The notes: generated by a model not told the origin, from the sequence alone. DNA of 64,000 nt from Lysinibacillus cavernae (GCF_009724685.1 NZ_WMEF01000001.1:62001-126000), one strand, 5' to 3'; shown: positions 25,551-35,831, counted from the stretch's first letter. Numbers and translations: made by a program.

Positions 25551-27335
25551 TTAAACAATATATTTTTCAGCTTCGATTAGTTTAACAGAAGCTTCACGTT
25601 TCTTCGCAATTAAGTTGTAAGGGTTATTACGCGTAAGCTTACGAAGTGCTGATAATGTCATGCGTGCTGCATCGCCATCTGCAGAAGCAAGAATTGTATC
25701 TTTTGCTTCTTTCTCAATTTCTGCGAATGCTTCCTGGCAGAAGATTTGTGTGTATAGCAATTTTTGATGTGCTTTTTCAGCGCCATCACGAGCAATTGCT
25801 TTTTCTGTACGTAATACAGCTGACTCCATTGCAAACAATTGGTTAGCAATATTCGCGATATTCACCAATACTTCTTGCTCTTGATCAAGCTTAGCTCCAA
25901 AACGTTGAGCTGCTAAGCCTGCTGCTAATACAGCAATTTTCTTCGCATTTTTCACTAGATACTTTTCTTGCGCTAATGGCTCTGTACCAATGTCCTCTGG
26001 CATTAACATTAGAAGCTCTTGCTGTAATTTTTGAGCAACTTGTAATAGTGGTAGCTCGCCTTTTAGTGCCTTCTTCATAAATGTACCAGGTACAATCATA
26101 CGATTAATTTCATTTGTACCTTCAAAAATTCGGTTAATACGAGAGTCACGATAAATTCGCTCCACCTCGTATTCAGCCATAAAGCCATAGCCACCATGTA
26201 ATTGTACCGCTTCATCAGCAATATAATCTAATGTTTCTGATCCAAACACTTTGGCAATCGAGCATTCAATCGCATATTCAGCGATAGCACCAGCAATTAC
26301 TTTCCCTTGCTTTTGCTCTTCTAGGCTTAGCTGGCTTAAACGGTCCTCAAATAGACCAACAGTACGATAGTTTAATGATTCAGACGCATACAATTGAGAA
26401 GCCATTGTTGATAATTTCTCTTTTGTTAGATTGAAATCTGAAAGCTTTGTTTTAAATTGCTGACGTTGGTTTGTATATTGAATTGCTAACTCCAATGCTC
26501 GTTTAGATCCACCAATTGTACCAACACCAAGTTTATAACGACCAATATTTAAAATATTGAAGGCAATCACATGCCCACGACCGATTTCACCTAATAGATT
26601 TTCCGCAGGTACTTCTGCATCTTCTAAAACTAATGTACGAGTTGATGATGATTTAATCCCCATTTTTTTCTCTTCAGGTCCTACTGAAACACCATTGTAT
26701 GCACGTTCTACGATAAATGCAGAGAATTTATCGCCATCGATTTTTGCATACACAACAAATACATCAGCAAAACCTGCATTCGTAATCCATTGCTTTTCAC
26801 CATTTAAAATATAATGTGTTCCTGCATCATTTAATTTTGCCGTTGTTTTTGCTCCTAAAGCATCTGAACCTGAACCTGGTTCTGTCAATGCATATGCAGC
26901 AATTAGTTCACCTGAAGCAAGCTTAGGTAAATATTTTTTCTTTTGATCTTCGTTACCGAATAGGACGATTGGTAATGAACCGATACCAACATGTGCTCCA
27001 TGTGTGATGGAGTAGCCACCTGCAACGGACATTTTTTCAGCAATTAGTGCTGAAGAAACTTTGTCTAATCCCAGTCCCTCGTATTCTTCAGGTACATCTG
27101 CTCCAAGTAAACCTAATTCACCTGCACTTTTCAAGAGACGCACTGAATGTTCAAATTCATGGTGCTCTAAATTTTCAACTACAGGTAATACTTCATTTGC
27201 AACATATTCCTCTGTCGTTTTAGCAATCATTTTATGCTCGTCAGTGAAATCTTCTGGTGTAAACACACGATCTAATTCCACATCTTCAGTAAGAAATCCG
27301 CCGCCTTTAATGAAATCTGTTGTTTTTTCTGTCAT
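25551..27335 (-). CDS. fadE: Acyl-CoA dehydrogenase FadE
   Basis: 594 residues. FAD-dependent oxidation of acyl-CoA to trans-2-enoyl-CoA, the first step of beta-oxidation. The family signatures AYALTEPGSGSDA and QLHGGYGFMAEYEVERIYRD are present, with the catalytic glutamate expected in the RIFEGTNEI region. A C-terminal extension of about 180 residues is typical of the FadE (YusJ) type. Third gene of the fadN-fadA-fadE operon, 116 bases after fadA, with its own GGGAGG site. Confidence 0.95.
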   Translation of the reverse strand: MTEKTTDFIKGGGFLTEDVELDRVFTPEDFTDEHKMIAKTTEEYVANEVLPVVENLEHHEFEHSVRLLKSAGELGLLGADVPEEYEGLGLDKVSSALIAEKMSVAGGYSITHGAHVGIGSLPIVLFGNEDQKKKYLPKLASGELIAAYALTEPGSGSDALGAKTTAKLNDAGTHYILNGEKQWITNAGFADVFVVYAKIDGDKFSAFIVERAYNGVSVGPEEKKMGIKSSSTRTLVLEDAEVPAENLLGEIGRGHVIAFNILNIGRYKLGVGTIGGSKRALELAIQYTNQRQQFKTKLSDFNLTKEKLSTMASQLYASESLNYRTVGLFEDRLSQLSLEEQKQGKVIAGAIAEYAIECSIAKVFGSETLDYIADEAVQLHGGYGFMAEYEVERIYRDSRINRIFEGTNEINRMIVPGTFMKKALKGELPLLQVAQKLQQELLMLMPEDIGTEPLAQEKYLVKNAKKIAVLAAGLAAQRFGAKLDQEQEVLVNIANIANQLFAMESAVLRTEKAIARDGAEKAHQKLLYTQIFCQEAFAEIEKEAKDTILASADGDAARMTLSALRKLTRNNPYNLIAKKREASVKLIEAEKYIV

Positions 27336-27451
27336 GATAAATTCCTCCCAATGTATTAATTTGATAGTCTATTCCCCTAATAAACATGTATAGAAAAGCT
27401 TGACGTATACGATATTCGGAGGCAACCGTAAACAGTACACCTCAAGCTTAT

Positions 27452-28624
27452 CTAGCAAATTTCAAATACGCCAGCAGCACCCATGCCGCCACCAATACAC
27501 ATTGTCACCACACCATATTTCTTCCCTTGACGCTTCAATTCATGAATAAGCTTTAATGTTAATATAGCTCCGGTTGCACCTAGTGGATGACCTAATGCAA
27601 TTGCTCCACCATTCACATTTACTTTATCTTGGTCGATGCCTAAATGACGAACCACCTGTAATGATTGTGAAGCAAATGCTTCATTGATTTCCCATAAATC
27701 AATGTCATCTATTGATAATCCTGCAATTTCTAGCGCTTTTGGCACTGCAACAATTGGACCGATTCCCATTACTTCAGGAGGTACACCACCAACTGCAAAG
27801 CCTAGGAATTTTGCCATTGGAGCCAGGCCTTGCTTTTCAGCCTCCTCACGATCCATCACTAATACAGCTGCTGCACCATCGGAAGTTTGAGAGGCATTAC
27901 CAGCTGTCACACTGCCCTTCACATGGAAAGCTGGACGTAGTTTTGCCAAACCTTCAACAGATGTACCTGGACGTACTCCTTCATCCATATTAAAAGTGAA
28001 TTTTTTCACTTGTGGTTTATTGTTATCATCTACATAATGCTGTTCCACTTCAATTGGAACAATTTCATCATTGAATTTACCTTCTTTAATCGCCTTTTCA
28101 GCAAGTGCATGTGAACGAGCAGCAAACGCATCTTGATCTTCTCGACTGACATTGTACTGACGAGCTACTTCCTCAGCTGTATGCCCCATACCCATATAAT
28201 ATTGTGGAGCTGTTTCAGCTAACGTCGGATTTAAGCGTGGTGTATTCCCCACCATTGGCACCATGCTCATCGACTCCACACCACCAGCAACAATCGCCTT
28301 GGAATGTCCTAGCATGATTCGCTCTGCTGCATAGGCAATCGCCTGTAAACCTGATGAACAAAATCTATTAATTGTTAGAGCAGGAGTTGTATCTGGTAAT
28401 CCAGCAAGTGCACCAATGCTACGTGCAACATTCATTCCTTGCTCCGCTTCTGGCATCGCACATCCTAAAATTAAATCATCAATCGGCCCTTCATAACCTG
28501 CTCTTTTTAATGTTTCTTTGACAACGACCGCACCAAAATCATCTGGTCTCACTGTTGCTAAAGAACCTTTTTTTGCTTTTCCAATTGGAGTTCGTGCTCC
28601 TGCTACAATAACGGCTTCACGCAT
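27452..28624 (-). CDS. fadA: 3-ketoacyl-CoA thiolase FadA
   Basis: 390 residues. Thiolase with nucleophile cysteine in [10 protein letters not shown], the [12 protein letters not shown] histidine and the second cysteine in [10 protein letters not shown]. It cleaves 3-ketoacyl-CoA with CoA to acetyl-CoA. The start is ATG 28624 after GGGGG; the in-frame extension to 28654 has no site. It lies 49 bases after fadN. Confidence 0.95.
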   Translation of the reverse strand: MREAVIVAGARTPIGKAKKGSLATVRPDDFGAVVVKETLKRAGYEGPIDDLILGCAMPEAEQGMNVARSIGALAGLPDTTPALTINRFCSSGLQAIAYAAERIMLGHSKAIVAGGVESMSMVPMVGNTPRLNPTLAETAPQYYMGMGHTAEEVARQYNVSREDQDAFAARSHALAEKAIKEGKFNDEIVPIEVEQHYVDDNNKPQVKKFTFNMDEGVRPGTSVEGLAKLRPAFHVKGSVTAGNASQTSDGAAAVLVMDREEAEKQGLAPMAKFLGFAVGGVPPEVMGIGPIVAVPKALEIAGLSIDDIDLWEINEAFASQSLQVVRHLGIDQDKVNVNGGAIALGHPLGATGAILTLKLIHELKRQGKKYGVVTMCIGGGMGAAGVFEIC

Positions 28625-28673
28625 CGTTTTAATCCCCCTTTGTTTCATGTGCAAGATTGATCTATTCTGTCAA

Positions 28674-31058
28674 TTAGTTACGAAGTGGTTTACCTTTTAA
28701 TAGCATGTGTTGCATTCTTTGCTGAGAAAGCGGATCAGCAACAAGGCTTAGGAATGCCTCACGCTCTAAGTTCAATAGATATTGCTCATCAACTAATGTG
28801 CCGTATGGAACCTTACCACCTGCAATTACATAAGCTAGTTTTTTAGCAATTTTTAAATCATGTTCACTAATAAAGCCTGACTCAAACATACCTTGTGCAC
28901 CGATGAGTAATGTACCGTAGCCTGATGCGCCAACTACTGGCACTTTTGTTGGTACTGGTTGTTTGTAGCCTGCTTCGTAAAGTGCTAATGCAGCTTGTTT
29001 CGCATCATATAATTGATGATCTGGATTCACAGAAATACCATCTGCAAAGTTTAAGAAGTTATTTTCACGTGCTTCCTCACCAGATGTTGAAACCTTCGCC
29101 ATTGCAATTGTTTCAAATACTTTATTAGCAATATGTTGATAGTCTACCTCAACGCCATTCGGTAAGCCCTTTAGGAATTTTTGATAAAGCGCTTTATTTC
29201 CACCGCCGCCTGGAATTAAACCAACGCCCACTTCCACTAAGCCCATATATGTTTCCATCGTAGCTTGAATGTGTGCAGCTGGTAAGCAAACCTCTGCTCC
29301 TCCACCTAATGTCATAGCAAAAGGTGCTGCCACAACTGGCTTACGCGAATACTTGATTTTTTGCATGGCATCTTGGAATGCTTTAATCACAAAATCTAGC
29401 TCAAAGATATTATCATCCTGTGCTTCTACTAAAATCATCCCTAGATTTGCGCCAACACAGAAGTTTTTCCCCTGATTACCAATGACTAAGCCCTTATAAT
29501 TAGCCTCCACTTCATCCACTGCAAAGTTGATCATTTGGATAATATCTAAACCAATAGCATTCGATTGGGAATGGAATTCAAGTAAAGCAATGCCATCACC
29601 TAAATCTATTAAACTAGCACCTGTGTTAGATTTAATAACACCGTGCTTTTTCTTATAACGTTTTAGATTAATCTCTTTTTCATTAACTGGTACTTTCACA
29701 TATTGTGAACCATCGTAATAAGCTAAATCGCCATCTGTTTCGGAATAGAATGTCTCAAAGCCATTTGCTAACATTTCTTTCACAAATGCAGGTACTTCTC
29801 GACCTTCTGCCTCCATTCTCTCTACAGATTCCTTCACGCCAATAGCATCCCAAATTTCAAATGGTCCCTGTTGCCAGCCGAAGCCCCATTTCATTGCATT
29901 GTCAATGGCTACAATATCATCCGCAATTTCACCATGTAGCTGAGCAGAATAAATTAATGTCGGTGCAAAAATCCCCCATAATAACTGGCCTGTACGATCC
30001 TTCGCATATGTTAATGCCTTGACTTTATTAGCCAGCCCACGAGTTTGTTTCGCCATTTCAATAGAAGGTGTCTTTAATTTTTTTGCTGTGCTATACGTTA
30101 ATGTTAATGGATCAATCTCATGTATCTCTTTACCTTGTTTTAAGAAGAAACCTTGACCTGACTTTGCTCCTAGCCATCCGTTTGTGACCATATTTTGCAA
30201 AAATTCAGGTACAGTAAATACCTGTTGCTCCTCACCTGTTGTTTGATCGTAGACATTTTTTGCTACATGAATAAATGTATCTAAACCAACAACATCTAGT
30301 GTACGGAAAGTTGCTGATTTCGGACGACCAATAAGCGGACCTGTTACTGAGTCTACTTCACCAACTGAGTAACCACCTTTTAACATTTCCTGTAAAGTTA
30401 CGAGTAAGCCGTATGTTCCAATTCGATTAGCAATGAAGTTGGGTGTATCTTTCGCAAGAACAACACCCTTACCAAGCACATCTTCACCAAACGTTTTCAT
30501 GAAGTTCACCACTTCAGGCGCAGTTGTATTGGCAGGAATTACTTCTAATAATTTTAAATAGCGAGGTGGGTTGAAAAAATGTGTTCCTAAAAAATGCTTT
30601 TTAAAATCATCTGAGCGTCCTTCTGCCATCGCATTTATACTGATACCTGATGTATTTGAACTAATGATTGTTCCTGGTGTACGAATAGCATCAATTTTTT
30701 CATAGAGGCTTTGTTTAATTGGTAAATTTTCTACGACAACTTCGATAATCCAATCTACATCTTTTAGTTTCCCTAAATCGTCTTCAAAGTTGCCAACCGT
30801 TAGTAGTGATAAATTTTTCTTAGAAGTAAGTGGTGCTGGCTTTTGCTTTAATAACTTTTGCAAAGCTCCGTTTACAATACGATTTCTTACAGCTGGATGC
30901 TCTATAGAAAGACCCTTTGCTTCTTCCTCTTGAGTCAGCTCCTTCGGTGCAATATCCAATAGTAAAGTTGGTATACCGATATTTGCTAAATGTGCTGCAA
31001 TCCCAGAGCCCATCACCCCAGAACCTAGAACAGCCGCTTTTTTAATGTTGTAAGTCAC
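28674..31058 (-). CDS. fadN: 3-hydroxyacyl-CoA dehydrogenase/enoyl-CoA hydratase FadN
   Basis: 794 residues. An N-terminal NAD domain (GSGVMGSGIAAHL) and 3-hydroxyacyl-CoA dehydrogenase core (NTSGIS, GTHFFNPP with the catalytic histidine) are followed by a second dehydrogenase C-domain and a C-terminal enoyl-CoA hydratase-like domain (GKNFCVGANLGMI, LGGGAEVCLPA). It carries out the middle two steps of beta-oxidation. The start is GTG 31058, eight bases after GGGGG; a longer frame reaching 31217 would run through the FadR-like operator and is rejected. First gene of the operon. Confidence 0.93.
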   Translation of the reverse strand: MTYNIKKAAVLGSGVMGSGIAAHLANIGIPTLLLDIAPKELTQEEEAKGLSIEHPAVRNRIVNGALQKLLKQKPAPLTSKKNLSLLTVGNFEDDLGKLKDVDWIIEVVVENLPIKQSLYEKIDAIRTPGTIISSNTSGISINAMAEGRSDDFKKHFLGTHFFNPPRYLKLLEVIPANTTAPEVVNFMKTFGEDVLGKGVVLAKDTPNFIANRIGTYGLLVTLQEMLKGGYSVGEVDSVTGPLIGRPKSATFRTLDVVGLDTFIHVAKNVYDQTTGEEQQVFTVPEFLQNMVTNGWLGAKSGQGFFLKQGKEIHEIDPLTLTYSTAKKLKTPSIEMAKQTRGLANKVKALTYAKDRTGQLLWGIFAPTLIYSAQLHGEIADDIVAIDNAMKWGFGWQQGPFEIWDAIGVKESVERMEAEGREVPAFVKEMLANGFETFYSETDGDLAYYDGSQYVKVPVNEKEINLKRYKKKHGVIKSNTGASLIDLGDGIALLEFHSQSNAIGLDIIQMINFAVDEVEANYKGLVIGNQGKNFCVGANLGMILVEAQDDNIFELDFVIKAFQDAMQKIKYSRKPVVAAPFAMTLGGGAEVCLPAAHIQATMETYMGLVEVGVGLIPGGGGNKALYQKFLKGLPNGVEVDYQHIANKVFETIAMAKVSTSGEEARENNFLNFADGISVNPDHQLYDAKQAALALYEAGYKQPVPTKVPVVGASGYGTLLIGAQGMFESGFISEHDLKIAKKLAYVIAGGKVPYGTLVDEQYLLNLEREAFLSLVADPLSQQRMQHMLLKGKPLRN

Positions 31059-31082
31059 AAGCAATTCCCCCTTATTCTCCCA

Positions 31083-31102
31083 TTGAATGAATAGCCATTC
31101 AT
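31083..31102. promoter_or_regulatory. FadR-like operator upstream of fadN
   Basis: TTGAATGAATAGCCATTCAT fits the B. subtilis FadR consensus (WTGAATGAMTANTCATTCAW) with one mismatch. It lies 25 bases upstream of the fadN start. FadR represses fad genes until long-chain acyl-CoA appears. A half site (AATGAATGA) is seen near 31223, and a looser palindrome GTTGAAT..ATTCAAC spans 31154-31179. Confidence 0.75.
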
Positions 31103-31437
31103 TTTTTGGCCAAAAAAATATCAAGTGTACCTTAGTGAATTTTTTGTCCTTTTGTTGAATTAGATTTACTCCATTCAACCAAGCACGACTAAGGTTTATC
31201 TCCGTTCTTAAATACACTTCTCAATGAATGAAGATAAAACTACTTTTCTGTTTTTAGTGTAGATTATTTTGTCTAATTTAGCAATCTTTTTTCAAGAATT
31301 ATTTTTGCAATATATATCTTATTTTGTTTTTTACGAGCAAAAAGCAGACAATATGTAGCTATCGATATGGCCAAACAGAAAACTTTCAGGTTATGAGAAA
31401 AATGTGTAGAATGGTAAGCAAGGAGAGTGAATATTTA

Positions 31438-31755
31438 ATGAAAACAATTACTACTGCAGAACAATTTAACGAACTAATCGCTGGTGACCAAAAAGTACTA
31501 GTGAAATTTTACGCTGGTTGGTGCCCAGATTGCACACGCATGGATATGTTCATCGATCCAATCATTGAAGAGTACAACCAATATGACTGGTATGAGTTAA
31601 ATCGTGATGAGCTTCCAGAAATCGCAGACAAATATGATGTTATGGGTATCCCAAGCTTATTGATTTTCCAAAACGGTGAAAAACTTGCTCACTTACACAG
31701 TGCCAATGCAAAATCACCTCAACAAGTAACAGAATTCTTATCTGCTGAACAATAA
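31438..31755 (+). CDS. Thioredoxin-family protein
   Basis: 105 residues with a thioredoxin fold and CPDC active site (GWCPDCTRMD), and the cis-proline region MGIPSLLIF. It resembles the thiol-disulfide YtpP/YdbP group of Bacillales. ATG 31438 follows AGGAGAG; upstream in-frame codons lack a site. It is single and ends at a strong terminator. Redox partner unknown. Confidence 0.85.
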   Translation: MKTITTAEQFNELIAGDQKVLVKFYAGWCPDCTRMDMFIDPIIEEYNQYDWYELNRDELPEIADKYDVMGIPSLLIFQNGEKLAHLHSANAKSPQQVTEFLSAEQ

Positions 31756-31760
31756 AAAAT

Positions 31761-31797
31761 AAAGCGCTGCATTTCTTCATGAAATGCAGCGCTTTTT
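31761..31797 (+). terminator. Terminator of the thioredoxin-like gene
   Basis: Fifteen-base stem AAAGCGCTGCATTTC with its complement, then TTTTT. Confidence 0.9.
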
Positions 31798-31811
31798 GAA
31801 AGGAGACCATC

Positions 31812-32315
31812 ATGCGCCAACAACTGGCTTTACGCGGCAAATCACAATATGATCCATCCATTGCACCAAGCTATCGTCATTCTGCCTGTGGACCTACTAC
31901 AATTCACGTCATTTTAAACTATTTGAACGACTCAGTTCCTTCTATTAATGAACTTTATAAACAACTTGGTGGCACAAAAATTGGTTTATTCAAATGGCGA
32001 CTTATTCGCAACCTCCGCCGACTGCAACCAACCTGGGATATCCGAACTTGTTCATTAAAAGAAGCATTACAGGAAATAGATGCAGGTCGCCCTGTTGCTA
32101 TCCGTTTTGATCGCTATTTTAGCCTTCGGTGGCGGGATAAAAAATCGACCTTCGCCTATCATTGGGTACCCCTTATTGGCTATGACATAAAAAATGATGA
32201 GCTATGGTTAGTGTTTCATGATAATGGTGGACCAAATCGTGACAGTACAATACGTCATGCACTCTATAAAGATAATGAAAAAGTATTATCTTTTGTTAAA
32301 ATGACACCTCCATAG
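31812..32315 (+). CDS. Peptidase C39-like protein
   Basis: 167 residues, no signal peptide seen. The order of a cysteine motif (SACGPTT), a histidine motif (YHWVPLIGYD) and a following N/D (HDNGGPNRD) fits the papain-like C39 superfamily, which includes bacteriocin leader peptidases and stand-alone hydrolases. No bacteriocin or ABC transporter is adjacent, so a general peptidase or bacterium-specific role is open. ATG 31812 follows GGAGA. Confidence 0.65.
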   Translation: MRQQLALRGKSQYDPSIAPSYRHSACGPTTIHVILNYLNDSVPSINELYKQLGGTKIGLFKWRLIRNLRRLQPTWDIRTCSLKEALQEIDAGRPVAIRFDRYFSLRWRDKKSTFAYHWVPLIGYDIKNDELWLVFHDNGGPNRDSTIRHALYKDNEKVLSFVKMTPP

Positions 32316-32345
32316 AGCAAATAAAATAATGGATAACACATTATT

Positions 32346-32468
32346 TTACTTGCTCTTTTTCAGTGCATCATATATCACTTCCGCAAAAATATCAGCAGTA
32401 CGATATGTTTCTTCCAGACTATTTTCTACTCCACCGATAATTTCAATAAAAAAAAGCAGAGCATATTG
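32346..32468 (-). pseudogene. 3' remnant of a SpoIIP-like amidase gene
   Basis: An open stretch of about 40 codons ends in the residues IEIIGGVENSLEETYRTAD.. and a stop at 32346. This resembles the C-terminus of the sporulation peptidoglycan amidase SpoIIP (pattern IE.GGV.N..EE..RTAD..A). There is no start codon, and an in-frame stop lies just upstream. The exonuclease terminator overlaps its 5' part. It appears to be a decayed fragment. Confidence 0.45.
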
Positions 32469-32479
32469 CTATACTCTGC
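32448..32479 (-). terminator. Terminator of the exonuclease gene
   Basis: Stem GCAGAGTATA / TATGCTCTGC (one mismatch) followed by eight T on the minus strand. Confidence 0.8.
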
Positions 32480-32488
32480 GATGATGAA

Positions 32489-33379
32489 TTAAATAAGAGA
32501 ATACAATGAGCGGGCATGCTTCGCAATTAACGTATAGCCACTCTCTTCTATCTCTTTAAAAATTTGTGGTTCATAGTTCGGTAAAACAAGGCTTGTCATA
32601 TCTGCTTCAATTGGGACATTCGTTTGAATTGTTGCAAGTACATGCGATAATTTTAACATGTCCAAGTTTTCTTGGATTTTTGTTCGTTGACCTGGCTTTA
32701 ATTCGCCAAGGGACGCTAGAATCTTATCAATCGAGCCATATGTTTGAATTAACGTGAGTGCTTGCTTAGGACCAATGCCTTTGACGCCTGGATAGCCATC
32801 ACTTGTATCTCCCATAAAGGCTTTAACCTGTGCAAACTGTTCTGGCTCAATACTATATTCTTCTTTAAAGCGTGCATGTGTATATATATCGTACTCAGTA
32901 TAGCCCTTTTTCATAAAAGCAATCTCGGTAGATGGTTTTAAAAGCTGAAGCAAATCCTTATCTCCACTAATAACGGTAATATCTGCCTTGTCCTGCCATT
33001 TAGTAATCATAGAGCCAATTAAATCATCAGCTTCCATGCCCTTTACACCGAAATTTTGCCAGCCAATTTGCTGCGATAGATTTTTCGCCATATCAAATTG
33101 AGGCAACATTTCCTCTGGTGGTGCTGGGCGATTCGCTTTATAGCCGTCAAATAAATCATTGCGGAATGTATGTGCTCCCATATCCCAGCAAACAGCCATA
33201 TGCGTTGGCTTCATGATCGATTGTGCCGTTAGTACATGTCGCACAAATCCTTGGGCGCCATTAGTCGGTGTACCATCTGCAAGACGAATAAAATGTCCCA
33301 TTGCAGCTGATGCGAAAAATGAACGGAATAACAGTGCCATCCCGTCGATAATCAATAGTTTTGGTTTTGTTGTCATCAT
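32489..33379 (-). CDS. 5'-3' exonuclease, YpcP family
   Basis: 296 residues, the length of B. subtilis YpcP. It is the stand-alone relative of the DNA polymerase I 5' nuclease domain: LLIIDGMALLFRS at the start, EADDLIGS and SGDKDLLQL acidic motifs, and the helix-hairpin-helix GVKGIGPKQA. It removes RNA primers and flaps. Single gene with its own terminator. Confidence 0.9.
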   Translation of the reverse strand: MMTTKPKLLIIDGMALLFRSFFASAAMGHFIRLADGTPTNGAQGFVRHVLTAQSIMKPTHMAVCWDMGAHTFRNDLFDGYKANRPAPPEEMLPQFDMAKNLSQQIGWQNFGVKGMEADDLIGSMITKWQDKADITVISGDKDLLQLLKPSTEIAFMKKGYTEYDIYTHARFKEEYSIEPEQFAQVKAFMGDTSDGYPGVKGIGPKQALTLIQTYGSIDKILASLGELKPGQRTKIQENLDMLKLSHVLATIQTNVPIEADMTSLVLPNYEPQIFKEIEESGYTLIAKHARSLYSLI

Positions 33380-33491
33380 GAATTCCCTCTCTATTACAAT
33401 ACAAAGTTTGTATCTATTTATTGTTTCCTACTTAAACATTATAGCAAACTTTCACTATTCAGCATTGTTAATACACGGAAATTCACTTGCT

Positions 33492-34484
33492 TTACAACGA
33501 AACTTTCCCTTTTTTCGAGATGCGATTGCGATGATCCAGTTGAATACCTGTTAACCATTGTAAAAATGCCGTGACACCGATCTTCACTGTTTCTGGTCGC
33601 AATGTTCCTTCCCTTGGGTCAGCATAAACAAAATCAATATGACGAACCCCTTCATTTTCACCAATAAGCTTGAGGATATCAAATAACTCATAGGCCGTTA
33701 AACCACCTGGTGTTGCAGCTGGGACATCTCGTGCAAACATAATATCGAGTGCATCTAAATCAACTGAAACATAAATGCGATCTACCTCATACATAAGCTG
33801 ACGCAGCATTTCACGGATTGTGAGCTGAATACCATCACGTCGCATCTGTTTTAACGTAATCATATGAATCCCCTGTTCTCGTGCATAATGAATCATTTCA
33901 GGTGAGTTGAAAAAACCATGCAAACCGACATTATACACATGTTTCCCCTCAACAACCCCTGCTGCAATTAACTGGTGGATTGGAGAATCTTGCGCTAAAC
34001 CAACTTCCTCTTGGTTTCTTGCATCTAGATGTGTATCAATTTGAATAATACCAATGCGATCTTGCGGAAAAGCATTCTTTATACCTCTTAGGGAACAGGC
34101 GGTAATCGCATGATCTCCTCCAATCAAACAAGTAAAGCTTTTTTGAAAGGCAATGCTTAAATTTTCAGCGGCAGCCTCGATGGCAGATTCTGAAAGCATT
34201 CTATCTTGTTCATGAATCGCAACATCCCCTATATCAACGACTGACAGTGCGCGTAAATTTACCTGCTCATCTAAATTATACGATTGAAAACTTGGCCAAA
34301 CTTTACGAAATGCGGTTGGGTATTGCGCTTTTGTGGATGCTCCACCTGCATATGATAATAGAGCTCCATATAAGACAATGTCCACATCATTTGGGTTTGG
34401 ATTTGTTTGCTGCTTAATCCATTGATGCATGGCTGAACCATTTTCTTGCTTCCATTGGCATTCTGGTTGTATAAACATATTCAT
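33492..34484 (-). CDS. Arginase/agmatinase-family ureohydrolase
   Basis: 330 residues. The three metal motifs of the ureohydrolase superfamily are present: GGDHA, DTHLDAR and SVDLDALD. Members hydrolyse arginine, agmatine, formiminoglutamate or guanidino acids. The third motif lacks the proline of true arginase, so formimidoylglutamase or a guanidinobutyrase-like enzyme is more likely. No hut or arginine genes are adjacent, so the substrate cannot be assigned. Confidence 0.8.
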   Translation of the reverse strand: MNMFIQPECQWKQENGSAMHQWIKQQTNPNPNDVDIVLYGALLSYAGGASTKAQYPTAFRKVWPSFQSYNLDEQVNLRALSVVDIGDVAIHEQDRMLSESAIEAAAENLSIAFQKSFTCLIGGDHAITACSLRGIKNAFPQDRIGIIQIDTHLDARNQEEVGLAQDSPIHQLIAAGVVEGKHVYNVGLHGFFNSPEMIHYAREQGIHMITLKQMRRDGIQLTIREMLRQLMYEVDRIYVSVDLDALDIMFARDVPAATPGGLTAYELFDILKLIGENEGVRHIDFVYADPREGTLRPETVKIGVTAFLQWLTGIQLDHRNRISKKGKVSL

Positions 34485-34834
34485 CTACCACCTTCATATC
34501 TTTTCTATTCAAGTTGAATTGGCCTACACCAACTCTCACTCTCCTCAAAATGTCCTACCATTTATTTTCTATTGTAATAGTACCATTCGTACATTCATCT
34601 TCGTCATCGTTTTTCTTTTTTCCTCTTTTCTTTCTAACTTTTCTCCTTATACAAAAAAAAGCAAACTAGATACCAGTTTGCTTAGCAAAAACCATATACC
34701 AGTAGGTGCTTTACGTGAAAACACCACTATTTTGATTACCTTTCCCCTATTTCGGAGCAGTTGACTACATTTTTGGCGTGCTTTGACAACTTTAATGAGC
34801 GAGTTATCCTTCTTTGAACAACCAAACTAGTCTA
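34485..34834. other. 350-base intergenic region
   Basis: Spacer between the arginase-family gene and the second polysaccharide operon. Apart from the terminator at 34660-34682 and, by position, the arginase-family promoter, I see no gene or clear signal. Confidence 0.5.
34660..34682 (-). terminator. Terminator of the second polysaccharide operon
   Basis: Stem AGCAAACT / AGTTTGCT followed by a run of eight T on the minus strand, about 150 bases after the deacetylase stop. Confidence 0.7.
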
Positions 34835-35827
34835 CTACTTCTGCTGCTTAGAGAGGCTTTCGCAAAGTTCTGCGACCTCATACATGGCATAACTTTGAAA
34901 ATTATATTGGCTGCGCAATTCTTGAAAATAACATAATAGTTCCTCAAGCATCGCTAAATTTTTATCCACATGCTTACCAAAATTATGAGGATGCCACCAT
35001 AAATGATAAAATGCTTGTGCCTTTGCTGCCTCTAACATGCCTTCCTTTATACGCTTCACTTTTAAACCTTCGAATACACGTAGCGGACTGCAATAAGGCC
35101 TTAAAAAGGCACTTGACCGAATATTAATTAGTTGTTCCTCTTGCATTTCCTCCAGTGTCGCCATATGATGACCAGTTAGATTCCAATAACTATCTAGCCA
35201 CTTCTTGGCTCCCATAAGCCTACCCTTCTTCGTAAACTTTTGGGCATCGTACAAAGTATGATTTTCAGTACCTCTGTAGCAAACAAAGCCTGCTTCTAAA
35301 CATGCTGTTAAATAGTCTTTGTTTACTTGATTGCGAGGAAAGACAATTGATTTCATAGGAGCGGTATACCCCTCACTAATGGTTTTTGTCGCGTGTAAGT
35401 CTGCACAAAAGGCTGCTTCTGTTTGACCTTTTTCCAAGCAATAGAAATGAGAAAAGGTATGACTACCTATTTCCTGATGTGGTGTACGTTTAATACCCTC
35501 AATTAACGATTTACCAAAATGCAAGAGATCCTCTTGTTCATTTTCGCCTACTTTTGCTAGCTGGGTATGTGCAGCAAAGCGCATATTGTCATATTTCACA
35601 GGGATACCTCGTAAATAATGAGCCATTTCTGCCTTTGATTCTGCAAATAATAATCCGACTGTAGCCCAAGTCGCGTGTATGTCATATTGCTCAAATAACG
35701 TTAGTATCCTGGGCAAGGCTTTACGTACACCATATAGGTTTTTATTGTATTGTCCATATCGAAATACATCATGGACACCCCAATTCAGCTCAAAATCTAA
35801 TGAAATAACGAGACCCCCACCATTCAT
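34835..35827 (-). CDS. Polysaccharide deacetylase-family protein
   Basis: 330 residues with no evident signal peptide. NodB-type fold with the first metal motif as SLDFELNWG, and GSHTFSHF (HxxxH) in the middle; WATVGLL and WHPHNFG follow. The divergent SLDFE opening is usual in the DUF-like deacetylases of capsule and teichoic clusters. ATG 35827 follows GGAGGA; a longer frame to 35923 overlaps the previous gene and has no site. Last gene of the operon, five bases after the FemAB/GNAT-like gene. Confidence 0.75.
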   Translation of the reverse strand: MNGGGLVISLDFELNWGVHDVFRYGQYNKNLYGVRKALPRILTLFEQYDIHATWATVGLLFAESKAEMAHYLRGIPVKYDNMRFAAHTQLAKVGENEQEDLLHFGKSLIEGIKRTPHQEIGSHTFSHFYCLEKGQTEAAFCADLHATKTISEGYTAPMKSIVFPRNQVNKDYLTACLEAGFVCYRGTENHTLYDAQKFTKKGRLMGAKKWLDSYWNLTGHHMATLEEMQEEQLINIRSSAFLRPYCSPLRVFEGLKVKRIKEGMLEAAKAQAFYHLWWHPHNFGKHVDKNLAMLEELLCYFQELRSQYNFQSYAMYEVAELCESLSKQQK

Positions 35828-35831
35828 GTAG

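Noticed and set aside
31059-31217. N-terminal extension of fadN
   Set aside because: No ribosome site, unlike the family start, and it covers the FadR-like operator.
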